A DNA stretch of 64,000 nt from Bacillus sp. ISL-18 (GTDB lineage: Bacteria > Bacillota > Bacilli > Bacillales > Cytobacillaceae). Of this stretch, positions 28,503-37,881 are shown piece by piece. The DNA lies in contig NZ_JAGGQG010000010.1 in the NCBI RefSeq assembly GCF_018613415.1, positions 595,573 to 659,572 of the forward strand. Direction: 5' to 3'. The notes under the pieces were generated by a model. That model ran no database searches. It was not told the origin of the DNA and saw only the letters and a list, made by a program, of their open reading frames with translations. The translations under genes and the position numbers were made by a program. Each line of letters starts with the position of its first letter. The first letter of the stretch is position 1.

Positions 28503-28700
28503 CGAAGAGTCCCAATGGTGCCGTTGCTAATGATCCTTCGTTTTGATCCCGCTACTAGCAGGTGGGTGTCCTGTTTCCGCGATTGTAAGTCCCTATACCG
28601 TATAGGTGGGGCATTTACGCATGGCAGAAAACGCTAGACTCCCGAATCAATTATGTTCGGTCAAAACTTCAGGTAACACAACGAACAGTTCAGGACTCTT
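28503..28700 (-). ncRNA. bsrA: 6S RNA (6S-1/BsrA type)
   Basis: About 195 nt on the minus strand. The 5' end AGAGTCCTGAACTG and 3' end CACCATTGGGACTCT pair to close the molecule, and the middle contains the GC-rich CCCCACC/GGTGGG-like segment around a purine-rich bulge expected for the RNA polymerase-binding open-promoter mimic. No reading frame. B. subtilis has 6S-1 (bsrA) in exactly this place between aspS and tcdA. It binds sigma-A RNA polymerase in stationary phase. The ends are given to within a few nucleotides. Confidence 0.88.
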
Positions 28701-28765
28701 CTTTAATTGCCTTTATCATACCATAATTTACAACAGTCATCAAGAATTATGAAAGCGAATTCTTG

Positions 28766-30535
28766 TTATTTATTAACATTTAATGACAAATTTAATTCTT
28801 TTAATTGTGCCTCGGAAACTTCACCCGGTGCATCCGTCAACAGGCAGCTTGCACTCGCTGTTTTAGGAAAGGCAATCGTATCCCTAAGGTTAGAACTGCC
28901 AGCAAGAAGCATAACCAAACGGTCAAGACCAATCGCGATTCCACCATGAGGCGGTGTTCCAAATTCAAATGCATTTAAGAGGAATCCGAACTGTTCTCTT
29001 GCCTCTTCAGGAGTAAATCCTAGAACGCTAAACATTTTTTCTTGAACCTCACGTTCAAAGATCCTTAGGGAGCCGCCGCCAAGTTCATAACCATTTAAGA
29101 CAATGTCATATGCTTGAGCACGAACTTTTGAAGGGTCCGTATCTAACAGTTCAAGGTCTTCTCTAAACGGCATCGTAAATGGATGGTGGGCAGCATAATA
29201 ACGGCCTTCCTCCTCATCATACTCTAAGAGCGGCCAGTCCGTAACCCATAGGAAGTTAAACTGACTTGGGTCAATTAAGCCTAATTCTTTTCCAAGTTTG
29301 AGTCTTAAGGCGCCAAGTGCGTCGGCGACAACATTTTTCTTGTCAGCTACAAAAAGAAGTAAATCTCCATCTGTTGCTTCAAGCGTAGCCTTAATCGCTT
29401 GTGCATCTTCCTCAGAGAAGAATTTTGAAATTGGTCCTTTTAATCCTTCGGCTTCAACCTTTAACCAAGCAAGCCCTTTTGCGCCATAGACAGCAACGAA
29501 TTCGGTTAACGCATCAATATCTTTACGCGAATAGTTTTCTGCTGCGCCCTTAACATTAATCGCTTTTACCTGGCCGCCATTTGCAACAGCTGCTGCAAAG
29601 ACTTTAAAGCCAGAATCCTTCACGATTTCAGAAAGATCGACAAGTTCTAAGCCAAACCGGGTATCTGGTTTATCCGATCCAAAACGGCTCATTGCTTCTG
29701 CATAGGTCATCCGCGGAAAGCTTGCAGGGACTTCTACCCCTTTAACTTCTTTCATTAATCCAGACAACATGTTCTCCATCATGCCCATGATGTCTTCTTG
29801 GCTCCAAAAGCTGGTTTCAATATCGACTTGAGTAAATTCTGGCTGACGGTCGGCACGCAAGTCCTCATCACGGAAACAACGCGCAATTTGATAATAACGT
29901 TCAACCCCGCCTACCATCAATAATTGTTTAAACAATTGTGGTGATTGCGGCAATGCATAGAACTCACCAGGATGGACACGGCTAGGAACTAAATAGTCAC
30001 GTGCTCCCTCTGGAGTACTTTTTGTTAAAATTGGTGTTTCAATATCTAAGAAACCTTCACTGTCAAGGTAGTTTCGAATATGTCTTGTTACCTGATGACG
30101 CATCTTCAGTGTTTCAAACATAACTGGACGGCGGAAATCTAAATAGCGGTACTTTAAGCGGACATCTTCTGAAGCATCTGTCCGATCAGAGATCTGAAAC
30201 GGCGGAGTTTTCGCTTCATTGATAATCGTTACTTCTTCAGCTTGCACCTCAATTGTTCCGGTTGAAATATTTTGATTGACGGTTCCTTCTTCACGACGAA
30301 CAACAGTTCCAACCACATTCAAAACATATTCGTTGCGGATTTTTTCTGCTGTTTGCAGTGCTTCTTTTGATAAATCTGGATTAAATACAACCTGAACAAT
30401 TCCAGAACGGTCGCGCAAATCAATAAAAATTAACCCGCCTAAATCGCGGCGTTTTTGAACCCAGCCCTTTAACGTTACCTTCTCCCCAACTGCTGACTCT
30501 GGAACTTCCCCACAAAAATACGATCTGCCAAACAT
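28766..30535 (-). CDS. aspS: Aspartyl-tRNA synthetase
   Basis: 589 residues, bacterial-type AspRS: N-terminal OB-fold anticodon-binding domain (about 1-105), class II catalytic core split by the GAD insertion (about 300-420), and motif 3 in [15 protein letters not shown] near 530. The bacterial-type GAD domain distinguishes it from archaeal-type non-discriminating enzymes, although discrimination cannot be read from the sequence. ATG start with AAAAGGGGG about 6 nt upstream. Starts 13 nt after hisS; both depend on the T-box upstream of hisS. Confidence 0.96.
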   Translation of the reverse strand: MFGRSYFCGEVPESAVGEKVTLKGWVQKRRDLGGLIFIDLRDRSGIVQVVFNPDLSKEALQTAEKIRNEYVLNVVGTVVRREEGTVNQNISTGTIEVQAEEVTIINEAKTPPFQISDRTDASEDVRLKYRYLDFRRPVMFETLKMRHQVTRHIRNYLDSEGFLDIETPILTKSTPEGARDYLVPSRVHPGEFYALPQSPQLFKQLLMVGGVERYYQIARCFRDEDLRADRQPEFTQVDIETSFWSQEDIMGMMENMLSGLMKEVKGVEVPASFPRMTYAEAMSRFGSDKPDTRFGLELVDLSEIVKDSGFKVFAAAVANGGQVKAINVKGAAENYSRKDIDALTEFVAVYGAKGLAWLKVEAEGLKGPISKFFSEEDAQAIKATLEATDGDLLLFVADKKNVVADALGALRLKLGKELGLIDPSQFNFLWVTDWPLLEYDEEEGRYYAAHHPFTMPFREDLELLDTDPSKVRAQAYDIVLNGYELGGGSLRIFEREVQEKMFSVLGFTPEEAREQFGFLLNAFEFGTPPHGGIAIGLDRLVMLLAGSSNLRDTIAFPKTASASCLLTDAPGEVSEAQLKELNLSLNVNK

Positions 30536-30548
30536 GATTATCCCCCTT

Positions 30549-31820
30549 TTAAGCTTGTAATTCCTGAAATTGTTTAATAAATGTGTTTAGGTCAAATTCT
30601 ACTTGTTCACCTGTAGCCATATTTTTAACATTAATTTTATTATTTTTAAGCTCGTCGTCTCCGAGTACTGCTACATATTTAGCTTTTAAACGGTCAGCGG
30701 CTTTAAACTGGGCCTTGATTTTCCGGTCAAGATAATCTCTTTCCGCTGAATAGCCAGCCGTGCGGAGCTGCTGCAATAGTCCAACCGTATAATCTTTTGC
30801 TTCTTCGCCAAGTGATGCTAAAAACACGTCGATTCCCTGGTTGATTTCAAGTTCAATGCCTTCGGCGTTAAGGGCCGCAATAAACCGTTCAATACTTAAA
30901 GCGAAGCCGATACCAGGCGTTTCCGGACCGCCGATTTCTTCGGCAAGCCCATTATAGCGCCCGCCTCCACATAGGGTCGTAATGGCTCCAAATCCCTCCG
31001 CATTACTCATAATCTCAAATGCTGTGTGATTATAATAATCTAAGCCGCGAACCAAGTTTGGATCGACCTCAAATGGGATATCAAGCAGCGTTAAATACTG
31101 CTGTAGTTTTTCAAAATAGGCTTTTGAAAAATCATTTAAGTAATCCAGGATGGAAGGTGCTGTTTTCATTAGTTCATGATCACGGTCCTGTTTGCAATCA
31201 AGGATTCGAAGCGGATTTTTTTCAAGACGATTTTGACAGTCATGACAAAATTCGCCAATCCGCGGTTTGAAGTGATTGACAAGCGCTTCACGGTGGGCTG
31301 TGCGGCTCTCTTTATCACCAAGACTGTTGACTATAAGCTTTAACTTACGCAAGCCCATTTCTTTGTAGAGATTCATCGCTAACGAGATAACCTCTGCATC
31401 AATTGCTGGGTCATTACTCCCTAAGGCCTCTACCCCAAATTGGACGAATTGGCGAAAGCGGCCTGCCTGAGGCCGTTCATACCGGAACATCGGTCCCATG
31501 TAATACAGTTTTACAGGCTGATTAGCAAGGCCAAACATTTTCTTCTCTACAAAAGAGCGGACAACTGCTGCTGTTCCTTCTGGTCTAAGTGTTATGCTGC
31601 GTTTGCCCCTGTCCTCAAAGGTGTACATTTCCTTTTGGACAATGTCCGTGCTGTCACCGACACCTCTTGAAAAGAGGTCTGTATGTTCAAAGATTGGTGT
31701 ACGAATCTCTTGGTATTGATATTTTTCACATAGTTCTCTGGCTTTTGCTTCAATTAACTGCCACTTTTCAACTTCACCAGGCAGAATGTCCTGCGTACCT
31801 CTCGGAATGCTAATAGACAT
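30549..31820 (-). CDS. hisS: Histidyl-tRNA synthetase
   Basis: 423 residues, class II. Motif 2 is [17 protein letters not shown] near 105-121; the histidine-specific boxes [14 protein letters not shown] and GGGRYNGL are present; the C-terminal anticodon-binding domain is about 325-423. ATG at 31820 with AAGGAGGT 7 nt upstream gives [16 protein letters not shown]. The reading frame runs open further upstream through the T-box, but that extension is not protein. First gene of hisS-aspS. Confidence 0.96.
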   Translation of the reverse strand: MSISIPRGTQDILPGEVEKWQLIEAKARELCEKYQYQEIRTPIFEHTDLFSRGVGDSTDIVQKEMYTFEDRGKRSITLRPEGTAAVVRSFVEKKMFGLANQPVKLYYMGPMFRYERPQAGRFRQFVQFGVEALGSNDPAIDAEVISLAMNLYKEMGLRKLKLIVNSLGDKESRTAHREALVNHFKPRIGEFCHDCQNRLEKNPLRILDCKQDRDHELMKTAPSILDYLNDFSKAYFEKLQQYLTLLDIPFEVDPNLVRGLDYYNHTAFEIMSNAEGFGAITTLCGGGRYNGLAEEIGGPETPGIGFALSIERFIAALNAEGIELEINQGIDVFLASLGEEAKDYTVGLLQQLRTAGYSAERDYLDRKIKAQFKAADRLKAKYVAVLGDDELKNNKINVKNMATGEQVEFDLNTFIKQFQELQA

Positions 31821-31904
31821 GGTGTATACCTCCTTTATAAACATAAAACTTATGTATATATAGTTAAATGGACACAATAACAGGTGCTTGCTTTTTCTGG
31901 AAAA

Positions 31905-32188
31905 ACAAAAAAACTCCCATCCCTTGTAATTATACAAGGGACGAGAGTTTGGTTCCCGCGGTGCCACCCTAGTTGAAGAACATCATACATGCTCTTCCTC
32001 TTAAACAGTTAACGCCTGCTACGTTCATCTTCTACTAAAGCGCTGCTTTTTCAAAGAGAAGCCTACGGAGTGTTCTTTCACTAAGGTACATGGAGAAATG
32101 CTCTCAGCCTAAGGCACTTCTTCTCTTTCCATGGATGATCTTAATTACTATGCTCCATCATTGGTTATCCCTAATATGACTTATATTT
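31905..32188 (-). promoter_or_regulatory. T-box riboswitch leader of hisS-aspS
   Basis: T-box AGGGTGGCACCGCG at 31957-31970 on the minus strand. The terminator stem (ACTCTCGTCCCTTG / CAAGGGATGGGAGT, 31913-31948) is followed by T7. A stem I-like region GAGAAGAAGTGCC...GGCTTCTCT lies upstream; a CAC triplet at 32070-32072 is a possible histidine specifier, not verified by folding. Uncharged tRNA-His would open transcription into hisS-aspS. Confidence 0.9.
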
Positions 32189-32193
32189 ATTTA

Positions 32194-32222
32194 ATAATAC
32201 GGAGCAACCGTGGTAATGTCAA
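32194..32222 (-). promoter_or_regulatory. Sigma-A promoter of the hisS-aspS leader
   Basis: TTGACA (32217-32222) and TATTAT (32194-32199) on the minus strand with a 17-base spacer. Predicted start near 32187, just before the T-box RNA. Confidence 0.88.
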
Positions 32223-32229
32223 GAAAGAT

Positions 32230-32406
32230 TTAAGACCTTCCTAAGTGTTTTTTTAACTTTCTGACATCGCCCATTGTGATCCCAAATTCCGATGCAAGCT
32301 CAATCGAGTTCGTATGACCTTCTTTTTGAATAAAGTCATGGAAATCCACCCCAAAAAGACGGCCCTCCATTGATTGTATGTTCATGCCTTTCTCACTTGA
32401 TCTCAT
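32230..32406 (-). CDS. Small helix-turn-helix-like protein, hypothetical
   Basis: 58 residues; the C-terminal half (TNSIELASEFGITMGDVRKLKKHLGRS) has the spacing of a helix-turn-helix like sigma-70 region 4. ATG at 32406 with GAGGTG 7 nt upstream. The hisS promoter begins only 8 nt beyond its stop. Small proteins of this type occur between hisS and yrvJ in other Bacillus. DNA binding is inferred from the pattern only. Confidence 0.7.
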   Translation of the reverse strand: MRSSEKGMNIQSMEGRLFGVDFHDFIQKEGHTNSIELASEFGITMGDVRKLKKHLGRS

Positions 32407-32571
32407 CAACAATCACCTCAGTCTTTTTTACTAGTATTTCCACTCTGGAAAAAAATTTGCATGTTTTTGTGATTTTTATGGTTTACTTCTAGTAAAATTG
32501 GCGCAATTAACCAATTAAGGAATGAATTTCTGGCTTTTTTACGATAAAATAAACAGATAAAGGAGGTTACG

Positions 32572-34329
32572 ATGACAAAAAAGTATACACTGCTCTTATT
32601 CACTATTATTCTCGCTTTCGGTACCTTTCTGCCGCAAGAAATAGGCAACGCCTCAAGTGGTTCGGTAACGATATCCACGGATACTGTAAATGTCCGCAGC
32701 GGCCCAGGATTAAGCTATCCCAACATCATGACAGTAAAACGCGGCGAACAGTATCAAATTGTAAAAGAAAAAGATGATTGGATTGAGATTAAATTATCGT
32801 TTGGCCAAACTGGCTGGATAGTCAATTGGCTCGTCACGAAGGACGATGAAACTAGTTCAGGCCCCGAAGCAACAAGTACTGGAGGCAAAATTGCAAAGGT
32901 TAATACTGATCAATTAAGGATCCGTTCCGGTCCTGGGACAAGCTTCCCGATGATCGCCTCGTTAAATCAAGGTCAAGAAGTGACAATCCTTGATCAGAAT
33001 GAAAACTGGTATAAAATCAGCAGCTATTTTGGAGAAGGATGGGTCATACGGGAATTCTTAAACATTCAAACCAGTGATAATACTACTTCCCCAAAATCAT
33101 CTAAACATACTGAAATGGGGACAGTGAATGCCGATACGATCAACATAAGAGAAGAGCCTAACGTCTCAAGTTCAACGGTTGGAAAACTGACAAACGGAAC
33201 AGATGTGACGATTATCTCCCAACAAAATCAATGGCTGAAAATCAGTTATTCAAGTATAGAAGGCTGGGTTAAGGCGGAGTTTATTGACACTCAATCAGAG
33301 ATTTCAAATGATACCCAAAAAGAAAGTGTAACAGGGGTAACAGGAACCGTATCTGCGGAAAGTCTCAGTGTCCGTTCAGACGCATCGTTAAACGCCGATA
33401 TCATTGGTAGTGTTTCAGAGGGACAACAGTTTACTATTTTAGATGAAAAATATAATTGGGTAAAGATAGAGTTTCAGTCCGGTAGTTTTGGCTGGGTTTC
33501 AGGCTTGTTTCTTGAGAAAACCACTGCTTCCGCTAAAGAAAAACAACCGTTAAAGGTAACTACTGTTACAATTTTACATAACGGCACAAATATCAGAGAA
33601 GAAGCAGATGTCCAATCCGATGTAGCTGCCCTGGCTGACGAAGGAGATCGGTTTTCGGTAAAAAGGATGGTAAATGACTGGTACGAGGTACAATTAAGGA
33701 ATGGAAAAACAGGCTACGTCGCTGGCTGGATTGTTTCAAACAATGGGTCCAGTCCGCAAATTCATAAAGGCGGAGCCGAGAGCTACCTTAAAAATAAAAC
33801 TATTGTCCTCGACCCCGGACATGGTGGCGAGGATACTGGAACAACAGGTACGAATGGTACACTAGAAAAACAGCTAACACTTCGAACCGCACGACTACTA
33901 TACGATAAATTAAGTGCGGCTGGAGCCAATGTCTACCTTACTAGAAGTACGGATACATTTATTTCCCTGCCATCTCGGGTGTATGCGGCCACAAAAAATA
34001 GTGCTGATGCCTTCATCAGTCTGCATTACGACAGTACCCTGGACGACCGAAGTTCACGGGGAATGACAGGCTATTATTACTATGACGATCAAAAAGGATT
34101 GGCAGATTCGCTTTATACTTCAACCATTGCTCAAACAAAATTGGATGGGCGCGGAGTAAGATTTGGTGATTTCCATGTCATCCGGGAAAACAGTCAAACA
34201 GCTGCTCTCATTGAGCTGGGCTATTTAAGTAACCCGCAAGAAGAAATTACCCTTAACTCAAGTGTGTTTCAAGAAAATGCAGCTTCAGGACTATATGATG
34301 GCTTAGCGCGGTATTTTAAAAATAACTAA
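32572..34329 (+). CDS. yrvJ: N-acetylmuramoyl-L-alanine amidase with five SH3b domains (YrvJ)
   Basis: 585-residue secreted cell-wall hydrolase. Signal peptide about 1-28 (KKYTLLLFTIILAFGTF). Five bacterial SH3 domains at about 32-90, 104-165, 181-240, 258-315 and 333-395, each with the V-N-x-R-x-x-x and W-x-K patterns. The Amidase_3 catalytic domain at about 405-582 has IVLDPGHGGEDTG (zinc His), a central LHYDST (zinc His) and AALIELGYLSN (catalytic Glu). ATG with AAAGGAGGT 4-5 nt upstream. Cuts the peptide stem from murein; the SH3 repeats tether it to the wall. Confidence 0.95.
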   Translation: MTKKYTLLLFTIILAFGTFLPQEIGNASSGSVTISTDTVNVRSGPGLSYPNIMTVKRGEQYQIVKEKDDWIEIKLSFGQTGWIVNWLVTKDDETSSGPEATSTGGKIAKVNTDQLRIRSGPGTSFPMIASLNQGQEVTILDQNENWYKISSYFGEGWVIREFLNIQTSDNTTSPKSSKHTEMGTVNADTINIREEPNVSSSTVGKLTNGTDVTIISQQNQWLKISYSSIEGWVKAEFIDTQSEISNDTQKESVTGVTGTVSAESLSVRSDASLNADIIGSVSEGQQFTILDEKYNWVKIEFQSGSFGWVSGLFLEKTTASAKEKQPLKVTTVTILHNGTNIREEADVQSDVAALADEGDRFSVKRMVNDWYEVQLRNGKTGYVAGWIVSNNGSSPQIHKGGAESYLKNKTIVLDPGHGGEDTGTTGTNGTLEKQLTLRTARLLYDKLSAAGANVYLTRSTDTFISLPSRVYAATKNSADAFISLHYDSTLDDRSSRGMTGYYYYDDQKGLADSLYTSTIAQTKLDGRGVRFGDFHVIRENSQTAALIELGYLSNPQEEITLNSSVFQENAASGLYDGLARYFKNN

Positions 34330-34334
34330 ACTAA

Positions 34335-34366
34335 AGCTCTGGAGGATGATGCTTCCAGGGCTTTTT
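34335..34366 (+). terminator. Intrinsic terminator of yrvJ
   Basis: AGCTCTGGA pairs (one G-U) with TCCAGGGCT, then TTTTT, 5 nt past the yrvJ stop. Confidence 0.85.
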
Positions 34367-34388
34367 GTGGTTAGCGGGCGCTCCCACT

Positions 34389-34415
34389 AAAAAAAGCCCG
34401 GCACGAATGCCAAGC
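34389..34415 (-). terminator. Intrinsic terminator of dtd
   Basis: GCTTGGCA pairs with TGCCGGGC (two G-U) around a TTCG tetraloop, followed by T7 on the minus strand. Confidence 0.85.
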
Positions 34416-34419
34416 CAGC

Positions 34420-34860
34420 CTACTTACTTTCTACAATCAACGTAACAGGTCCATCATTGATTAATTCTACATCCATCATGGCGCCAAACACACCCGTTTC
34501 AACCGTAATCCCTTTGTCCCGAAGCATCTGATTAAAGGCTTCATATAAGACCACTGCCTGTTCGGGCCTTGCAGCGTCCATGAAGTTTGGCCGCCGCCCT
34601 TTCCGGCAGTCACCATAAAGGGTAAACTGAGAAACCGAGAGAATTTCACCGCCCACATCCAATAACGAAAGATTCATTTTCCCCTCATGATCATCAAAAA
34701 TTCGAAGGTTCGCAATTTTATCCGCTAAATAGAGGGCATCTTCTTCTTTATCCTCATGTGTCACTCCAACCAGCAGGACAAAGCCTTTCTTAATCTGCCC
34801 GGTTATTTCACCATCGACAGTAACCTTAGCTTTCTTGCTGCGCTGCACTACTATTCTCAT
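34420..34860 (-). CDS. dtd: D-aminoacyl-tRNA deacylase
   Basis: 146 residues. Removes D-amino acids (and Gly) wrongly attached to tRNA. The two cross-subunit active-site motifs are present: [11 protein letters not shown] in the middle and [12 protein letters not shown] at the C terminus. Usual length. ATG with GGAG 8 nt upstream. It lies 12 nt after relA on the same strand, the common relA-dtd pair of Firmicutes. Confidence 0.95.
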   Translation of the reverse strand: MRIVVQRSKKAKVTVDGEITGQIKKGFVLLVGVTHEDKEEDALYLADKIANLRIFDDHEGKMNLSLLDVGGEILSVSQFTLYGDCRKGRRPNFMDAARPEQAVVLYEAFNQMLRDKGITVETGVFGAMMDVELINDGPVTLIVESK

Positions 34861-34872
34861 GCTAGAAACTCC

Positions 34873-37068
34873 TTAATTCATAATCCGGCGAACTGAATAA
34901 ATGTCCGGGATTTGCTTAATGCGCTCCACAACCTTTTGGAGGTGGCTGACATTGTGAATGGCAATTGACATAATAATTGTTGCCATTTTATTACGGTCCG
35001 ACTTCCCGCTAACAGCTGAAATATTGGTCTTCGTCTCACTAACCGCTTGGAGAACCTCATTAAGCAGCCCCTGTCTGTCATAACCGCTGATTTCAATATC
35101 AACGTTATACTCTTTACGATCGTTTAAGGAAGATTCCCACTCAACCGGAATTAATCTAGATTGAGCGTCGTTCGAATCAATATTTGGGCAATCAGAACGG
35201 TGCACAGACACTCCGCGTCCTTTTGTGATAAAACCGACAATCTCATCACCCGGAACAGGATTACAGCATTTTGATAACCGGATTAACAGGTTATCAATCC
35301 CTTGCACACGTACACCTGATTCTCGCTTTTTCGTCGACGGAAAGGCTTTTAAATCGGTAATCGCATTCGCAATTGTTGCTGATTGTTCTTTATCCCGCTT
35401 TTTCCGCCACTTCTCGGTTAAACGGTTGGCCACCTGCAAGGCGGTAACGCCGTTATAGCCGACAGCAGCATACATATCTTCTTCATTGGAAAAATTAAAC
35501 TTTTCTGCAACCTTTTTAAGATTATCCGGTGTTAAAATTTCTTTTATATCGAATTCCATTGTACGGATTTCTTTTTCAACCAGTTCTTTGCCTTTAATGA
35601 CATTTTCATCACGGCGCTGCTTCTTAAAGAACGCACGAATCTTGTTCTTGGCTTGTGATGTTTGAGCGAGCTTTAACCAATCCTGGCTCGGTCCGTACGA
35701 ATGTTTTGAAGTGAGAATCTCAATAATATCGCCAGTCTTCAATTTATAATCAAGGGTGACCATTTTCCCATTCACTTTGGCACCTATCGTCTTATTGCCG
35801 ATTTCGGAGTGAATCCGATAGGCAAAATCAATCGGAACAGAGCCAGAAGGCAATTCGATCACATCACCCTTTGGTGTAAAAATAAATACCATATCGGAAA
35901 ATAAGTCAATTTTTAATGACTCCATAAACTCTTCGGCATTGGCGGTATCATTCTGAAACTCAAGAATTTCCCTAAACCAGGTAAGCTTTTGTTCAAAGGT
36001 AGAGCTGTCGCTAATCGTCTTACCTTCTTTATAGGCCCAGTGGGCTGCTACCCCGAATTCAGCAATTTGGTGCATTTCGTACGTACGAATTTGCACTTCA
36101 AGCGGATCTCCCTTTGGACCAATAACTGTGGTATGCAATGATTGATACATATTCGGCTTTGGCATTGCGATATAGTCCTTGAAACGCCCTGGCATTGGCT
36201 TCCAGCAAGTGTGAATAATGCCAAGAACGGCATAGCAATCCTTAATACTATTGACCACGATGCGTACAGCCAGTAAATCATAAATTTCACTGAATTGTTT
36301 ATTTTGCAGGGCCATTTTACGATAGATGCTGTAAATATGCTTTGGGCGTCCTGAAAGCTCGGCTTTAATCGATACTTCATTTAAGCGGCTCTTCACTTCA
36401 TCGACGACATCATCCAAATATTGCTCGCGTTCGGCCCGTTTTTTCTTCATTAAGTTCACAATCCGGTAATACTGCTGTGGATTTAAGTATCTTAATGCGG
36501 TATCTTCTAACTCCCATTTAATCTTAGAAATACCTAGACGATGAGCTAAAGGTGCAAAAATTTCAAGTGTCTCATTTGAAATCCGACGCTGCTTCTCTAC
36601 TGGAAGATGCTTAAGTGTCCGCATATTATGCAAGCGGTCAGCAAGTTTAATCAGAATGACGCGGATGTCCTGTGCCATTGCTACAAACATCTTCCGGTGG
36701 TTCTCCGCCTGCTGCTCTTCATGAGACTTGTATTTTATTTTCCCTAACTTTGTAACCCCATCAACAAGCATTGCCACTTCGCTGTTAAAAGCCTCTGTAA
36801 TATCCCCTAAGGTTACATTGGTATCTTCTACAACGTCATGGAGAAAACCAGCCGCCACCGTTGCCGGGTCCATTTCAAGGTCCGCTAAAATACCGGCAAC
36901 CTGAATCGGATGGATAATATAGGGCTCTCCCGATTTTCTATATTGTTCACGATGGGCATGTTTCGCATACTCATAAGCCTTTTTGACTAATTCAACATGC
37001 TCATCATTTAAATATTTTCTAGTCTTGTCGATGACTTGGTCGGCCGTTAACACTTGATCGTTCGCCAT
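34873..37068 (-). CDS. relA: Bifunctional (p)ppGpp synthetase/hydrolase
   Basis: 731 residues, full-length long RSH protein. Hydrolase HD domain about 25-180 with FLHDVVEDT at 75-83 (HD residues H77, D78 intact), synthetase domain about 240-350 with [14 protein letters not shown] about 390-450, helical/CC region, and ACT domain about 655-731. Both activities should be functional. Controls the stringent response, purine synthesis and so indirectly the adjacent apt. ATG with AAGGTG 5 nt upstream; promoter at 37202-37230. Confidence 0.96.
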   Translation of the reverse strand: MANDQVLTADQVIDKTRKYLNDEHVELVKKAYEYAKHAHREQYRKSGEPYIIHPIQVAGILADLEMDPATVAAGFLHDVVEDTNVTLGDITEAFNSEVAMLVDGVTKLGKIKYKSHEEQQAENHRKMFVAMAQDIRVILIKLADRLHNMRTLKHLPVEKQRRISNETLEIFAPLAHRLGISKIKWELEDTALRYLNPQQYYRIVNLMKKKRAEREQYLDDVVDEVKSRLNEVSIKAELSGRPKHIYSIYRKMALQNKQFSEIYDLLAVRIVVNSIKDCYAVLGIIHTCWKPMPGRFKDYIAMPKPNMYQSLHTTVIGPKGDPLEVQIRTYEMHQIAEFGVAAHWAYKEGKTISDSSTFEQKLTWFREILEFQNDTANAEEFMESLKIDLFSDMVFIFTPKGDVIELPSGSVPIDFAYRIHSEIGNKTIGAKVNGKMVTLDYKLKTGDIIEILTSKHSYGPSQDWLKLAQTSQAKNKIRAFFKKQRRDENVIKGKELVEKEIRTMEFDIKEILTPDNLKKVAEKFNFSNEEDMYAAVGYNGVTALQVANRLTEKWRKKRDKEQSATIANAITDLKAFPSTKKRESGVRVQGIDNLLIRLSKCCNPVPGDEIVGFITKGRGVSVHRSDCPNIDSNDAQSRLIPVEWESSLNDRKEYNVDIEISGYDRQGLLNEVLQAVSETKTNISAVSGKSDRNKMATIIMSIAIHNVSHLQKVVERIKQIPDIYSVRRIMN

Positions 37069-37201
37069 GAAATCACCTTTATTTTCATCTCATTTTTTAT
37101 ATCAACGTATTTTGTAAGTTACCTTATGGTCTGAACAAAATATCTATCTATATGAATGCTTTTCTAAAAAAAATTGTTACTAAATTAGAATGATTGTTAC
37201 T

Positions 37202-37230
37202 ATTATCGAAAAAATTTGCCGAATTGTAAA
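37202..37230 (-). promoter_or_regulatory. Candidate sigma-A promoter of relA
   Basis: TTTACA (37225-37230) and GATAAT (37202-37207) on the minus strand with a 17-base spacer, giving a leader of roughly 125 nt before the relA ATG. One mismatch to consensus in each hexamer. The rest of the 300-base gap between relA and apt (37069-37368) is AT-rich with no gene. Confidence 0.6.
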
Positions 37231-37332
37231 GGGATTGGGCTGTTTTTTTACTAAAATACGATATTTTTGTCGTTTTTATTGTTTTGTCACACCCAATACA
37301 GGGTAAAAAACCCGCCTTTTTCATTATATAAA

Positions 37333-37359
37333 GAGAGCACTCGTATCCTGAGTGCCCTC
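37333..37359 (-). terminator. Hairpin downstream of apt
   Basis: GAGGGCACTC pairs with GAGTGCTCTC around a 7-nt loop, followed by TTTATATAA on the minus strand: a strong stem with a mediocre U-run. Confidence 0.7.
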
Positions 37360-37368
37360 ATGCCTTTA

Positions 37369-37881
37369 TTAATAGTGCATCAATGTTAGAACATCGTAGC
37401 CGTCTAATTTATTGCGGCCTTCTAAATAGCTTAATTCCACTAGAAAAGCAATTCCGGCTACCACACCGCCAAGCTCTTCTACCAATTGAATCGTTGCTTC
37501 GATCGTACCGCCTGTTGCCAACAAGTCGTCAGTAATTAACACACGTTGACCAGGTTGGATTGCATCTTTGTGGATCGTTAGTACATCCTTGCCATACTCC
37601 AATCCGTAGCTTACCTTAATGGTTTCTCGTGGCAGCTTACCTTCTTTGCGGACTGGGGCAAACCCTACTCCTAACGAATAGGCTACCGGGCAGCCAATAA
37701 TAAAGCCACGTGCTTCTGGTCCAACGATAATATCGATTTGCTTCTCTTTTGCATAAGAAACAATTTGATCTGTTGCGTATCTATAGGCTTCACCATTATT
37801 CATTAAAGGGGTGATGTCTTTAAATTTAATCCCCGGTTTTGGCCAATCGGGTACGATTGTTATAAATTCTCTTAAATCCAT
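37369..37881 (-). CDS. apt: Adenine phosphoribosyltransferase
   Basis: Makes AMP from adenine and PRPP (purine salvage); it also consumes adenine released by MtnN. 170 residues, the usual length; PRPP loop [17 protein letters not shown], adenine pocket region [15 protein letters not shown] at 37881 with AGGAGG 10 nt upstream. Overlaps the end of recJ by 10 nt, so they are co-translated. Position recJ-apt-relA is conserved in Bacilli. Confidence 0.96.
   Translation of the reverse strand: MDLREFITIVPDWPKPGIKFKDITPLMNNGEAYRYATDQIVSYAKEKQIDIIVGPEARGFIIGCPVAYSLGVGFAPVRKEGKLPRETIKVSYGLEYGKDVLTIHKDAIQPGQRVLITDDLLATGGTIEATIQLVEELGGVVAGIAFLVELSYLEGRNKLDGYDVLTLMHY

Noticed and set aside
31821-31967. 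N-terminal extension of hisS by 49 codons
   Set aside because: It runs through the T-box and terminator; the ATG at 31820 has a full AAGGAGGT site.
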